Positions 46,871 to 56,605 of a stretch of 64,000 nt of DNA are shown here, one piece after another. A program made the position numbers and the translations under genes. Source of the stretch: Aurantiochytrium sp. KH105. Taxonomy: Eukaryota; Sar; Bigyra; Thraustochytrida; Thraustochytriidae. The DNA is taken from NCBI GenBank assembly GCA_003116975.1, contig BGKB01000109.1:1-64000 (forward strand), written 5' to 3'. Numbering within the stretch: position 1 is the first letter of the stretch; each line of letters starts with the position of its first letter. The notes below the pieces were generated by a model that saw nothing but the letters and a program-made list of their open reading frames with translations, ran no database searches and was not told where the DNA came from.

Positions 46871-46952
46871 AATCAATCAATCAATCGATCAATCGATCAA
46901 TCGATCATTCGATCAATCGACCGATCGACCGATCGATCGATCGATCGATCAT
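46871..46952. repeat. (ATCA)n-(ATCG)n compound microsatellite
   Basis: About 80 bases of ATCA units changing stepwise to ATCG and CGAC, about 145 bases upstream of the bromodomain-gene ATG. The GATC palindrome recurs throughout. Confidence 0.95.
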
Positions 46953-47097
46953 TCGGGGTACTGCGCGCACTCCGGCTGCTGCTGCGGCGCGGCGGCGCGC
47001 TCCGAGAAGGGCGTCTGCGGCAGCGCCGGTCGCGGCAAAATCTTTGCGCGCACGCACGTCGGGTGTCTTTCTTCTGGAGTAGCGAAGGAACCTGACG

Positions 47098-48702
47098 ATG
47101 TCGGCGACCGCGGCGACCTCGTCCTCGTCGACGACGGCAGCGGCGACGGCGACGGCGACGGCGGGCGAACAGCTGGATAGCCTGGAAAGCCCGATCGCGG
47201 ACGCGTCGACGGTGCTGACGAGCAGGAACGGCGAAGAGACGCGCGTGTTGGCGACCTCGTCGCTGCTGTCGAAACGGCCGAACTTTGCGGCGTACAAGTG
47301 CGATGTTTGCGACAAGTATCCCATTCGCGGATACAGATGGGAGTGCTCTGATTGCGAGGACTTTGACATGTGCAACGCGTGTCAAAAGCAAAAGAAGGGG
47401 AACCACAACAAGAACCACGTGCTCGTTCGCTTTAAAGTGGCCCCAGCCGCCAAGACGACGAAATGGCGGCCCAGCGAGACCCAAAAAGAGGGCCCGGCGC
47501 TGTCTCAACGCACCCTGAGCCGCATGCAGTCCACGGAGGGATCAAAAAGCGCGGCAGCCCTACGGAGCGAAGTAGCACGACTCAAAATCCCGCTTCCTGT
47601 GAAAAAGGTTGGTTCCCGAAAGGGAGAGCTGGCCATGCGGCTCTTTGAGACGGGTGTGGACACATATGAAGCAACGACTGAAATCCTGGAGCTCGAGGAC
47701 GCGGTGCCCTTGAGCGTGGAGAGGCTCTTTATGATGAACGCGTTGGTGCAAGCAGACTTGGTGCGTGTCAGCACGTTGGATGCCTTGGAAGATCCCGCGG
47801 ACAAGCGTCCCTCTCCGCCATTTAAAGCGGCTGAAGTTGCAAGCGTTTTGTGCGGCATGGTTGGCCAATTTGTACATCGCGACAAGCATCAATTCGCATG
47901 GTTCAGCGAGCCCGTCTCCAAGGATGTCCCGCGCTATTACGAGGTCGTCAAGGAACCGATGGATCTCGGCACGTTGCTCAAGTCTCTCGAGTCGCGCGTG
48001 AAGCGGCCGTCTGCTCTGGAGGCGCAGGGACCGCACGCGCTCTTTGCCGAGGTGCTGCATGGTCTCAATTTGGTTTGGGAAAATGCCACCTTGTTCAATC
48101 CTGCACAGCATCCCGTGCACGAGGAGGCTCTTCGCTTTAAGTGGATGCTGAGCGTGGTTTTGGTCAATGCATGCATTTTGTGGCCCGCGCTCTTTGACAA
48201 ATATTGCGGCCCTGGCACTAGTTTTCCGGTCAAACACGTATCTTACGATGACGTCAAGCCTAAACCTGTGCCTCGATTAATTTCGTCCAGCTCTTCTTTT
48301 ACGGGATCGCTCGCGCCTGATTCGACTCCGCTGCCTGCCCCCCCTGCTCTGGGAAAACCGGCCGTGCCGGCGGCGCCCAAGTCTTTGGACAGGCCCACAT
48401 TAGAACGTGTCACCTCTGTGGGGTCCAGTTCTGCCTCTGTTGGTATGAAGCGTCTGGCGTCTCCGCACACAGTTCAGAGGACGCCCGACAGCGTCAAGCG
48501 CGAGCCGAGTCGGACCTCACAAGAGAGCGCGTCAGACATTGGGCCGCGCGAACCCAAGTCGGCGCGCGCGGCGGCGAGCATTATTGCAAGGCAGAAACGG
48601 GTGTTGCGGTCCATGAGGGACGAGGTCAAATTCTTGCACGAGCGTATCGACCACGTCGAGGCGGTTCTCCGGCCTTTTACAGTATCTTCCGATGCAGCAT
48701 GA
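47098..48702 (+). CDS. ZZ zinc finger, SAP-like and bromodomain protein
   Basis: A 534-residue protein. The ZZ finger spans about 66-109, with Cys pairs in YKCDVCDKYPIRGYRWECSD and DFDMCNAC plus His103/His107. A SAP-like helix-turn-helix occupies about 155-183 (LRSEVARLKIPLPVKKVGSR, then KGELAMRLF). The bromodomain is at about 245-360, with RYYEVVKEPMDLGTL in the ZA loop and the acetyl-lysine-contacting Asn in NATLFNP (Asn334). The Pro/Ser-rich linker (390-480) precedes a basic, coiled-coil C-terminus (RQKRVLRSMRDEVKFLHERI). The combination suggests a chromatin reader that recruits acetyltransferase or remodelling factors to acetylated histones. The ATG at 47098 follows the microsatellite-rich promoter. 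No catalytic domain is seen. This exact three-domain order is not a standard named family to my knowledge. Confidence 0.85.
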   Translation: MSATAATSSSSTTAAATATATAGEQLDSLESPIADASTVLTSRNGEETRVLATSSLLSKRPNFAAYKCDVCDKYPIRGYRWECSDCEDFDMCNACQKQKKGNHNKNHVLVRFKVAPAAKTTKWRPSETQKEGPALSQRTLSRMQSTEGSKSAAALRSEVARLKIPLPVKKVGSRKGELAMRLFETGVDTYEATTEILELEDAVPLSVERLFMMNALVQADLVRVSTLDALEDPADKRPSPPFKAAEVASVLCGMVGQFVHRDKHQFAWFSEPVSKDVPRYYEVVKEPMDLGTLLKSLESRVKRPSALEAQGPHALFAEVLHGLNLVWENATLFNPAQHPVHEEALRFKWMLSVVLVNACILWPALFDKYCGPGTSFPVKHVSYDDVKPKPVPRLISSSSSFTGSLAPDSTPLPAPPALGKPAVPAAPKSLDRPTLERVTSVGSSSASVGMKRLASPHTVQRTPDSVKREPSRTSQESASDIGPREPKSARAAASIIARQKRVLRSMRDEVKFLHERIDHVEAVLRPFTVSSDAA

Positions 48703-48960
48703 TTTGATCTGATGTAATCCACGACCACCAAGCTCAGAACTGCAATGACTTATAGAAAAAACGTCTGTCGCGTATGGGTAGGGAAAGAATGGGTTCTTGA
48801 CTTGCCCCATACGGGAAAAGGGTTCATAAGCTTCTTTATAGAATTTTGATTGGAAAAAACCAGACAGCTATTTTAGATGCGCGAGCAACAAAGTGAAAAA
48901 GAGGATTTCTTTGAGGAAAGGCAGTGGTTTGTGTCCTTTTTTCGTACAGAGAGAAAAGGA
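48703..48960. other. Convergent 3' flanks
   Basis: Short A/T-rich spacer between the bromodomain gene and the NmrA-like gene. Nothing else is seen. Confidence 0.6.
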
Positions 48961-51030
48961 CTACTCTTTGAAGCGGTCGCTAACCGATGAGAGATAGGCC
49001 TTCAACGAGGTAGGCATACTGCCTGTAATATCTTGAAGATGCTCGTTTTTGCGCGACATGATCTCTCGATCCTCACCGCCCTCATTGAGAATTTTATAGT
49101 TTTCCAGAATCTCGTTGACAAACCAGTCTGCAAAGCCAGCAGCCTTGAGCTCCTCCTTTGTCTCTTGCCAAGGGGCCTCGTGAAAGGCCACTGTCTTGCC
49201 AAGTGCATTCGTCAGCGCCAGTGCCACGTCTTCATAAGTGAACACATCGGAAACGAGCGTGTAGACTTTACCAATGTGATCCTTGGGGTGTGTGAGAATC
49301 TTGGCGGCAGCAGCGCCAACGTCATTGAGCGCCACGGCAGCAAATGGAATGTCGGCGGCGAGCGGGGCGCGAATTCTTGATTTTGTGGCGATTTCGTGAC
49401 GTAAAGCGAGAAGGTTGTCGAAAAAGAAGGGAAGACGTAGAATGCAGTGTTTGAGGCTGCTTTCCTTGAGGCTGCACTCAAGCGGAGTAAAGTCCGTGGC
49501 GAGACTGGACGGTGTGGACGGTAAATCCATGTTGATGACGGAAAGCGCGAGCACAATGCCGGTAAAGTGTACAGATTTGATACCCTTGATGGCGTTGAGG
49601 CAGATGCGCGCCCGATCTTCTGCTGGCGGGGCAATAATAAAGAGGGCGGACGGGTGATGTTCAAGAATAACAGAGGCCACTTCGTCAGCGTTACCGAGAT
49701 CGACCTTGATCGGCGTTATGCCCTCCACATCGAGAGCATCAGGAACGCTCGAGGCGTCGCGCATGCCCGCAATGACCGGAAAGCCGGCGGCGACGATTGC
49801 TCTTGCTGTGGCTCGACCGGTGTCGCTTGTGCTGTTGAGGAGAAGAATGGGACCTTGCGGGTCATGAACGCCCGAGGTTGAGCTGCTGAGAGGCGAGCTG
49901 CCGGAGTTGCTTTCGGTGGCCGGGCTCTCCGGTGCAGCCACATCTTGTTCCGGGCCGTCCGAGGACCGAAACAAGGGCGCCACTGCTTGCACAAAATCGG
50001 TCATGGACGTGGCCTCTTTGCCGGTGAGCTGTTCGAGCTGTTCTTTCGGGATGGTCATGCAGGGTCGCTTCTCGTCAATGAGACTGTAGAGTTCGAGAAG
50101 GCCTTTGGTTTGCCACTCGGGAAATCCCATGTGCAGAAAGGACTCTTTAGCGGCGTCGACGGAGACTTGGACATATTCGATTTGGGTCCCCAGCGCCTTG
50201 GAAAAGGATTTTGCCACGTCAGCGTGCGAATATGTGTCGGAGGCTAGCTCGTATGTGGCGCCTTTGTGTGCCGCGATATTGCAAAGGACAACGGCGGCTG
50301 CTTCGCCAACGTCTGAAGTGACAACAGTGCTAAAGGTGGTGTCGGGCTCAGCGGGTCCGTATATTTTTCCTTCTCCACGAATTGAGCCCATGTACGCAAA
50401 GCAGTTGTCTGTGAAGAGAGGGACGCGCAGGATCGCGGTGGGGACGCCCGATTCGCGCGCAGCTGCCTCAACGGGAATGAGCTGTTTGGCAAAGATCGTT
50501 TCGGGCGCCGCAACGCTCGGGACGCTGAGCAAGACGAGTCCAGGGACCTTGGCGAGGCGACAGCCTTGAATGGCCGAGATGCTGATTTCTGTGCGCTTTT
50601 CGGATCCGGGAATAATGAGAAAAACGGCCTCGACTTCATTTTCGATGATGACCTTGGCGACCTCGTCTTTGTTGGCGGGGTCGACGCGAATGGGAACGAC
50701 GTTCTCGCCGAGGCCGGCAAAGCCAGCGTCATTGGCGTGCGAGGTGTTGCGAGTCCCTGTAAAGATCCTGGTTTTCGGTGCGCGGGTCATGAGCGCCTTG
50801 ACGGTAGCCTTTCCAATGTGTCCCGTGCTGCCGAGGATGAGGACATTTTTCACGTTGACTGTCGTTTGTGGCGCGCGAATGGTCTCGAGCTCCTTTTCCA
50901 GCTCTTGGAGGCGCCGGTCTTGCTCCATGATGGTCTCGTGCGCCCTTTCGAGCGCGGCTTCTGCCTCTCGCAGGGCGTGCGCGTGCGCCTCAGCATCGGC
51001 CTTGAGACTTGAGGACGGCCCGCACCCCAT
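48961..51030 (-). CDS. Tandem NmrA-like (NAD(P)-binding) protein with N-terminal acylation motif
   Basis: A 689-residue protein starting MGCGPSSSLK: Gly2 with Ser6/Ser7 fits N-myristoylation and Cys3 a palmitoylation site, so membrane attachment is likely. A coiled coil follows (about 10-52). Two NmrA-like/atypical SDR domains are arranged in tandem. Domain 1 (about 60-335) has an intact dinucleotide motif LILGSTGHIGKATV. Domain 2 (about 393-689) has LLLNSTSDTGRATA, in which the first Gly is lost. Shared landmarks are a VDxxNxDEVA stretch, AVFLIIPGSEKRT versus ALFIIAPPAEDRA, ILRVPLFTDN versus ILRLPFFFDN, and YELASDTYSHADVA versus YTLVSDVFTYEDVA, proving internal duplication. NmrA-like proteins sense NAD(P) redox state or are quinone-reductase-like. 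The start at 51030 is favoured over 51069 because of the acylation motif. Confidence 0.85.
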   Translation of the reverse strand: MGCGPSSSLKADAEAHAHALREAEAALERAHETIMEQDRRLQELEKELETIRAPQTTVNVKNVLILGSTGHIGKATVKALMTRAPKTRIFTGTRNTSHANDAGFAGLGENVVPIRVDPANKDEVAKVIIENEVEAVFLIIPGSEKRTEISISAIQGCRLAKVPGLVLLSVPSVAAPETIFAKQLIPVEAAARESGVPTAILRVPLFTDNCFAYMGSIRGEGKIYGPAEPDTTFSTVVTSDVGEAAAVVLCNIAAHKGATYELASDTYSHADVAKSFSKALGTQIEYVQVSVDAAKESFLHMGFPEWQTKGLLELYSLIDEKRPCMTIPKEQLEQLTGKEATSMTDFVQAVAPLFRSSDGPEQDVAAPESPATESNSGSSPLSSSTSGVHDPQGPILLLNSTSDTGRATARAIVAAGFPVIAGMRDASSVPDALDVEGITPIKVDLGNADEVASVILEHHPSALFIIAPPAEDRARICLNAIKGIKSVHFTGIVLALSVINMDLPSTPSSLATDFTPLECSLKESSLKHCILRLPFFFDNLLALRHEIATKSRIRAPLAADIPFAAVALNDVGAAAAKILTHPKDHIGKVYTLVSDVFTYEDVALALTNALGKTVAFHEAPWQETKEELKAAGFADWFVNEILENYKILNEGGEDREIMSRKNEHLQDITGSMPTSLKAYLSSVSDRFKE

Positions 51031-52713
51031 GGCTCCTGCCTGCTCCCGACGCGCGTGCCCGGCCGGCAAGAGCCGCCAGGACCGCCGCCGCGTGGCTCGG
51101 CTCGGAAGTCTTCTTGCCGGGCGAGCACGAGAGCGACCGAGCGCGACCGGGCGCGAGAGCGGCCGAGCGGGACTGGATACAGAAGCGTGCTTTGGTGTCT
51201 GTCTGGACCGTGTCGGGTCCTCCTGGCCGCGTTTGCTCGATTCGGCGCGCTCTGACAGCTCTCACCAAGCACGCTCGCACGCTCCTCTCCAACCCCTTCT
51301 TCTGAGGGAGGCGCGAACGCTTCGCGCGGGACGGGGATGCAGGCAACGGCGGACGCGAGCGCAGGTCTACGTTCTCGCGCTCGAGACGGCTTGCCGAGAC
51401 TTTCGTGTGAGTGAGTGTTCCGAAGCGGCACGGGTAAGTTAGGCAGCAGCACCAGCAGCAGCAGAGAGATTGCCCCGACGCTCTCCATGAACCCCCGTTT
51501 GGGACAAAGTGACCCGATTGTAGGCGCTGTGCGCGTTTTGAGCGACGCGAAGATGCGTTGGGCCTATTTGCATTTCGTGACCGATACTACCAGGCCAAAG
51601 CACGGCAGAACCTCCTCGGACGAAGCGATGAAGGACGAGATTCTCTGCTCGCCTTGTAAAAGAGTCGTGTGATCTGGATATAAACACATCAGAGCCTAGG
51701 ACGAAGGGCCCAGTGCCCGGTGAAAACGAAGGATCTGCTGCGTTGTAGTCGGAAAAGAAATGAGAATGAGCATACTGCTTGCGCGCTGCATACAGTGCCA
51801 TTTTGCTTACGTGAGCGTCTTCCACTCCACGTAGGACACTGAAAACGGGTGAATAGACGACCTTCAACAGAAAAAGACACGTATATTTGCAATGCATGAT
51901 GAAAATTTGCAATCGCTTCTTCTGAAAAGAACATTTCCACGTGGATAGCTTGCGGGTTAGGATAGAAGCATAGTCGGCTTGTAAGGATCTAAAGCAACTA
52001 TTGATGGCAGAACCGATCATACTAGAATTGACGTGCGCATCACGGCCAAAACAACTCATCGCATGGTGTTTCAGGGTCAAATATAGCGGCCAGTGGTTTT
52101 GATTACAGCACAATTTGACAACTCGAGCCCGAGCTTTGGCGCTTTGTGAGTTTTGCAAGTCAAAAGAATTCGTTTTTTCTCTTGTCAAAGTGCAATACAC
52201 ACCATTTCTTTCCATGACGTCAAATCATCCTCATTGTTTCGTTCTTGGTTGTTTGGCTTCCAGGGATGGATGCTCGTGGCCTGAGCAGTGAACCGGCCAG
52301 GCCTGCTGTTTTGATCAATTTCCCCAGAACGACGGAACTTTGCCATAACCGACTGCGATGCTCAAGGCTCAAGCATTGACAATCATGTACGTCACTGATG
52401 GTCGGTCGGTCGTCAAAGAGGCGGAACTTCCCCTCTACCGACTACGCATACTAGAAGAAGCGCCGCCAATACATCGCCGCCCCACTGCCGCGACTCTCTG
52501 CACCCGAGGCTCGGCTCGGCTCTCCCCCATAAGTACAGGCGTGTTATCCGAACGCCGAGATTGCCCGCCCCTGCTGTGGCTGATACTGCCTGCTGTGCCC
52601 GCTCCAGCTGCAGTCGAAGTCACAACGCGGCTCACACCGCGCCTCCCTCGTTGTTTTCGTCATTCCCGCCAGCACCAGACCAAGACATTCGGGCGCGCGC
52701 CGTTGTTTTTGAT

Positions 52714-52714
52714 G

Positions 52715-52753
<39 letters not shown>

Positions 52754-52754
52754 A
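52714..52754. repeat. (GTGC)n microsatellite
   Basis: About ten GTGC units between genes. Confidence 0.95.
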
Positions 52755-53379
52755 CCTCTCCGAACAGGCCATGCATGCAAACAGCAAAGCAGAGGAGAGG
52801 AATCTCTGCAAGATCATCATCATCATCACCGCGCTGTTAGTTTACGGCCCCCGGCCCTTTGACCACCGCCTAGCCCAGTCCTACTTCAGCAGCCAGACCA
52901 GCAGCGCGCACGTGCCGCCGTAAAAGGAATGAAAAGATAGCGGCGGTAGCTTAAACTCTAGGATTCTCATAGCATACCTCCTCGGAGCACTACTGCTGTG
53001 TTGCTCGTCTAGGACTTCCTAGCGTTTATCTATGCTAATGCACACCTGCACACGCGCCTCAACACTTTAGCTGGTAGTCGGCCTAGTTGATAAAAAAGAA
53101 AGGAAAAGAAACTTTTCGTCGCTAGCATCAGTCAGGACTCGCGTCGCGACGCACCGTCCGTCCTGCTGGTGGTGCTGGTGGCGCTGCTGGCTGCTGGCGG
53201 CGATGGCTTCTCTCGGTCTCGGTTCGCGTCTGCCGAGCCGCAGGCCGTGCGTCCTCTTGCCTACCTGCCTGGCCGGCCCAACAACCAGGAAAAACAAAAC
53301 AAAAACACTGTGCCTCTACAAATCAAGAGGATAAACCGGGATAAACAAACAAAAAACATCAAAACATAAAAGAAACAAG

Positions 53380-53381
53380 GA

Positions 53382-53417
<36 letters not shown>

Positions 53418-53424
53418 AAAAGAA
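53380..53424. repeat. (AAAG)n microsatellite
   Basis: About eleven AAAG units, about 50 bases before the GCAAGT motif group. Confidence 0.95.
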
Positions 53425-53465
53425 ACCAGCCAACTGGCTGGCTGGCTTCCACAGTGCATCTACCT

Positions 53466-53520
53466 CGCGCCGCAAGTGCACAATCGCCTCTCCGCAAGTC
53501 CACAATCGCGCCGCGCAAGT
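53466..53520. promoter_or_regulatory. GCAAGTG motif group upstream of tetraspanin
   Basis: CCGCAAGTGCACAATCGC and CCGCAAGTCCACAATCGC lie about 27 bases apart, followed by GCGCAAGTGCGCC. They share the core found in the eIF4A promoter cluster. About 570 bases upstream of the tetraspanin ATG, so a 5'UTR intron may intervene. Confidence 0.45.
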
Positions 53521-53755
53521 GCGCCTCCGGCCTCCTCCTCCTCCTCCTTCCGCGGCGCGCGCCTCCCTCGCTCGCGCACGCGCGCGCCCGCTCCTCCCGC
53601 TTTCCCTCCCTCGCGCCTCCCGCGCTCCCCCGCTCCCTCGCTCCCGCCTCGCGCGGCGCAGCCTCGCGCGGACGCCGCGCGGCGGCGGCGGCCAGCGAGG
53701 GCTCGGCTCGGCGAGCGGCAGCGGCGGCGCGAGTCCAGTTCGGGCGGCGAGACTC

Positions 53756-53788
53756 GGATGGAGATGGAGATGGAGATGGAGATGGAGA
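53756..53788. repeat. (GGAGAT)n hexanucleotide repeat
   Basis: About five GGAGAT units in the tetraspanin 5' flank. Confidence 0.9.
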
Positions 53789-54089
53789 GAGAAGAACAAA
53801 CAGAATAGAATAGAATAAAGTACAGCGGCGCTGTGCACGCGCCGACAGCAGAGAGAGAGAAAGAGGGGAGCGAAGGCAGGGAGGAGAAGGGCCAGCAAAC
53901 CTGAACGCGGCGGCGCCGGCGAGGGCGTCTTGCACACGCGCGCGCGCACGGGAGCGAGCGAGCGGGCGGGCGGGAGCGCGGCGACAAGCGCGGCGAGGTT
54001 GCGCGCGACGCGCGAACGAACGAACGAGCGAGCGAGCGAGCGGGCGAGGCGAGCGAGCGAGCGAGCGCGCGCGCAGGGAAGCAAGCAGG

Positions 54090-55852
54090 ATGGGGGAGGT
54101 GATCAAGTGCTCGAAGAACACCTTCCTGTGCAGCAGCCTGCTGTGGCTGCTCATCTCGCTGGGAGGCCTCGGGTTCTTCTTGTGGGCGTGGCAGGCAGGC
54201 ACCGGCGTGTACCGCGTGCCCAACGATAATGTGTACATCGGCCTGGTGGGCCTCTTCGGCCTTTGGACGATCGTCTCGCTGTCGGGCGTCATCTCGCGCC
54301 TGATCCACGGCGAGGGCCTCCTCATGTTCTTCATCATCATGGCCTTCCTCATGACGCTCGCCACCATCCTGGGCGGCTGCTTCATGCTGCTGTACATGAA
54401 CGACGTCAGCACCTTCGAGGGTCTCGACTCTTCGGCGTCCTCGGCCGCCGACAGCGTCGAGGCCGACTTCTTCGTCTGGGCGGCCAGCAACCCAGAGGAC
54501 TGGGTCGCGGCGCAGGACACCCTGAGCTGCTGCGGCTACGACTTTGAGTCTCTGTACAACGAGAACGTCACGCTCACCACGGGCGACACGTGCAACGCGA
54601 CCCTGCTCGCGGGTCTCGAGGCCGCGTGCCCGACGTACTCGGCCGAGTGCGAGGCCAACGCGACGGCGGCCTTCGGCCTCGAGGACAACTACTTTTGCAC
54701 GGGCGCCATCACCTCCTTTTTCCAGGAGCAGACGCCCTACATTGGCGTGGGCATCGGCGTCATGGTCCTGCTGCAGCTCGTGTCCTGGATCTCGGGCATG
54801 CGTCTGTACTGGGTCCCGTACGAGCTCGGCGGCTTCTACGACGGCACGGACGACGAGGGCCTGCCCACCAAGGCCGGCGACGCGGGCGGCCTGCCCACGG
54901 CGAACCCGGTGGCCTCTCCCTTCGGCGACGACGACGACGACGGTCCGGGCATGGGCGGCCCTCTCGGCGGCGCCCCCGGCATGGGCTCCAGCTTCGGCGG
55001 CCCGCGCCCGCCCGCCATGAGCAACTTCGGCCACAAGGTCCGCGACGTCGGCAACCGCATGTCCGCGCGCGTGCCGGCCATGTTCGGCGGCGGCGGCGGC
55101 GGCGGCTTCGGCGGCGGCGGCGGCGCGCAGGTCGGCGCCTTCACCGGCGGCCCCCCGCCCTCGGGCGCGCCCGCGCTGGGCGGCGGCGCGCCGCCCCCGG
55201 GCCCGCCGCCCGGCATGGGCGGCTTCCGCGCCGCCGTCAACCGCGTGTCCATGCGCATGGGCTTCGGCGGCGGCCGCCCGCCCGCGGGCCCGCCGCCCGG
55301 CTTCGGCGGCGGCGGCGGCGGCGGCGGNNNNNNNNNNNNNNNNNNNNNNNNNNNNNNNNNNNNNNNNNNNNNNNNNNNNNNNNNNNNNNNNNNNNNNNNN
55401 NNNNNNNNNNNNNNNNNNNNNNNNNNNNNNNNNNNNNNNNNNNNNNNNNNNNNNNNNNNNNNNNNNNNNNNNNNNNNNNNNNNNNNNNNNNNNNNNNNNN
55501 NNNNNNNNNNNNNNNNNNNNNNNNNNNNNNNNNNNNNNNNNNNNNNNNNNNNNNNNNNNNNNNNNNNNNNNNNNNNNNNNNNNNNNNNNNNNNNNNNNNN
55601 NNNNNNNNNNNNNNNNNNNNNNNNNNNNNNNNNNNNNNNNNNNNNNNNNNNNNNNNNNNNNNNNNNNNNNNNNNNNNNNNNNNNNNNNNNNNNNNNNNNN
55701 NNNNNNNNNNNNNNNNNNNNNNNNNNNNNNNNNNNNNNNNNNNNNNNNNNNNNNNNNNNNNNNNNNNNNNNNNNNNNNNNNNNNNNNNNNNNNNNNNNNN
55801 NNNNNNNNNNNNNNNNNNNNNCCCGGCCATGCAGGGCCGCGCGCTCGACTAG
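54090..55852 (+). CDS. Tetraspanin-like protein with Gly/Pro-rich tail, interrupted by gap
   Basis: A four-TM protein: TM1 about 11-34 (FLCSSLLWLLISLGGLGFFL), TM2 about 48-68, TM3 about 76-103 (LMFFIIMAFLMTLATILGGC) and TM4 about 212-238. The large extracellular loop between TM3 and TM4 has the tetraspanin CCG motif (LSCCGYD), further Cys (DTCNA, AACPT, AECEA, FCTG) and N-glycosylation sites (NVTL, NATLL, NATAA). Tetraspanins organise membrane microdomains. The cytosolic C-terminal tail is unusually long and rich in Gly, Pro, Met and Ala (GGPRPPAM, PPPGPPPGMGG), and runs into a 494-base gap. After the gap, PAMQGRALD and a stop at 55850-55852 are the most plausible C-terminus, by similarity to PAM words before the gap. 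That frame differs from the one entering the gap, so the gap length is not exact. Codons are strongly C-ending, like eIF4A. Confidence 0.85.
55328..55821. other. Assembly gap (494 N) inside tetraspanin gene
   Basis: Run of N in the middle of GGC-repeat coding sequence. It probably reflects the difficulty of sequencing the Gly/Pro-encoding GC repeat. Confidence 1.
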
Positions 55853-56110
55853 AGGGGCAGGAGCGAGCGCTCCAACGAGTGAAACGAACGAAACGAAGAC
55901 AAGCGGACCACGAGTGCGAGGCAGCCAGGCAGGAATGCAGGAATGCAGGAATGAATGCAAGAAGACGGGTACTGGAGAATCTCATCTATCCTCTCTTCCT
56001 TCAACCGGTCGACCAACCCTTCGTCGATCGACTGGGTGGGTGGAGAGAAGTGAGATGAGATTCGATTCTCTTCTCCGCCGTGTCTTCCTGCGTTCCTGGC
56101 CTACCTGCCT

Positions 56111-56232
56111 GCTTGCTTGCTTGCTTGCTTGCACTCCTGGCCCGCTTGTGTGAATGTTTGTCCGTCCGGCGCCGTCGGTCGGTCGGCCGGACGGCCGCTC
56201 GATCGATCGATCGATCGCTCGATGGATCGATG
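56111..56232. repeat. (GCTT)n and (GATC)n microsatellites
   Basis: GCTT units at 56111-56132 and GATC/GATG units at 56201-56232, downstream of the tetraspanin gene. Confidence 0.9.
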
Positions 56233-56562
56233 ATTGGATCTTTTCGAGACGAACGTGCCTTGTGTAGCCTTTGCGGCGAAACGTGTTTTTGTTGTTGACC
56301 CGAATGAAAAAAAGGCCCAGAGGTCGTCTCTCGCTGCTCTTCTACTACTATTCCTTTTGAGGTCTTCGACGGCGTTGCCACTACCGCATCTTGTCGGAGT
56401 GGATCTGTCTGTTGTGTGCCTGTCCTGATGCTCAGCTGCTTTCTTTGCGAACGAATCAGCTCTCCAGCCTACGAACCGAAAGATAATCGAAGCAGATGTT
56501 ATTTGTGTTGCAAGTTTCTTAATGTAAATCCCTCCAGTCAATCACCCACGGCGCAAATAGAC

Positions 56563-56605
56563 CTACATGCGCCGAGAGCTTGACGTGGGTCCTCGGCGCA
56601 TGTAG
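56563..56605. other. Perfect 14-base inverted repeat
   Basis: CTACATGCGCCGAG (56563-56576) and CTCGGCGCATGTAG (56592-56605) are exact reverse complements around a 15-base loop, about 700 bases after the tetraspanin stop. Possible RNA structure, protein-binding site or relic of an element. Confidence 0.7.

Larger units (their letters stand above)
46331..47097. promoter_or_regulatory. Divergent promoter region between RING and bromodomain genes
   Basis: Contains a CTGCG tandem repeat (46511-46556), an ATCA/ATCG array (46871-46952), and a lone GCAAGTGG motif (46852). No further gene is seen. Confidence 0.55.
51031..54089. other. Long intergenic region, no supported gene
   Basis: 51031-51440 is the GC-rich 5' flank of the NmrA-like gene. 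51690-52370 is more A/T-rich; a chance-looking minus-strand frame there is not supported. 52714-52754 is a GTGC array, 53380-53424 an AAAG array and 53756-53788 a GGAGAT array. 53466-53520 carries three GCAAGT motifs, the first two inside an 18-base unit (CCGCAAGT-CACAATCGC with G or C and C at the variable positions). 53520-54080 is very GC-rich and probably 5'UTR or 5' flank of the tetraspanin gene. Confidence 0.5.

Noticed and set aside
51439-52215. 258-codon minus-strand frame
   Set aside because: It lies in the A/T-richer spacer and ends in a poly-Ala/Gly run from a CAG repeat. Composition looks random and no domain pattern is seen.
53460-55985. 841-codon minus-strand frame crossing the gap
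   Set aside because: It exists only because N bases contain no stops; Arg/Ala/Gly-biased antisense of the tetraspanin gene.
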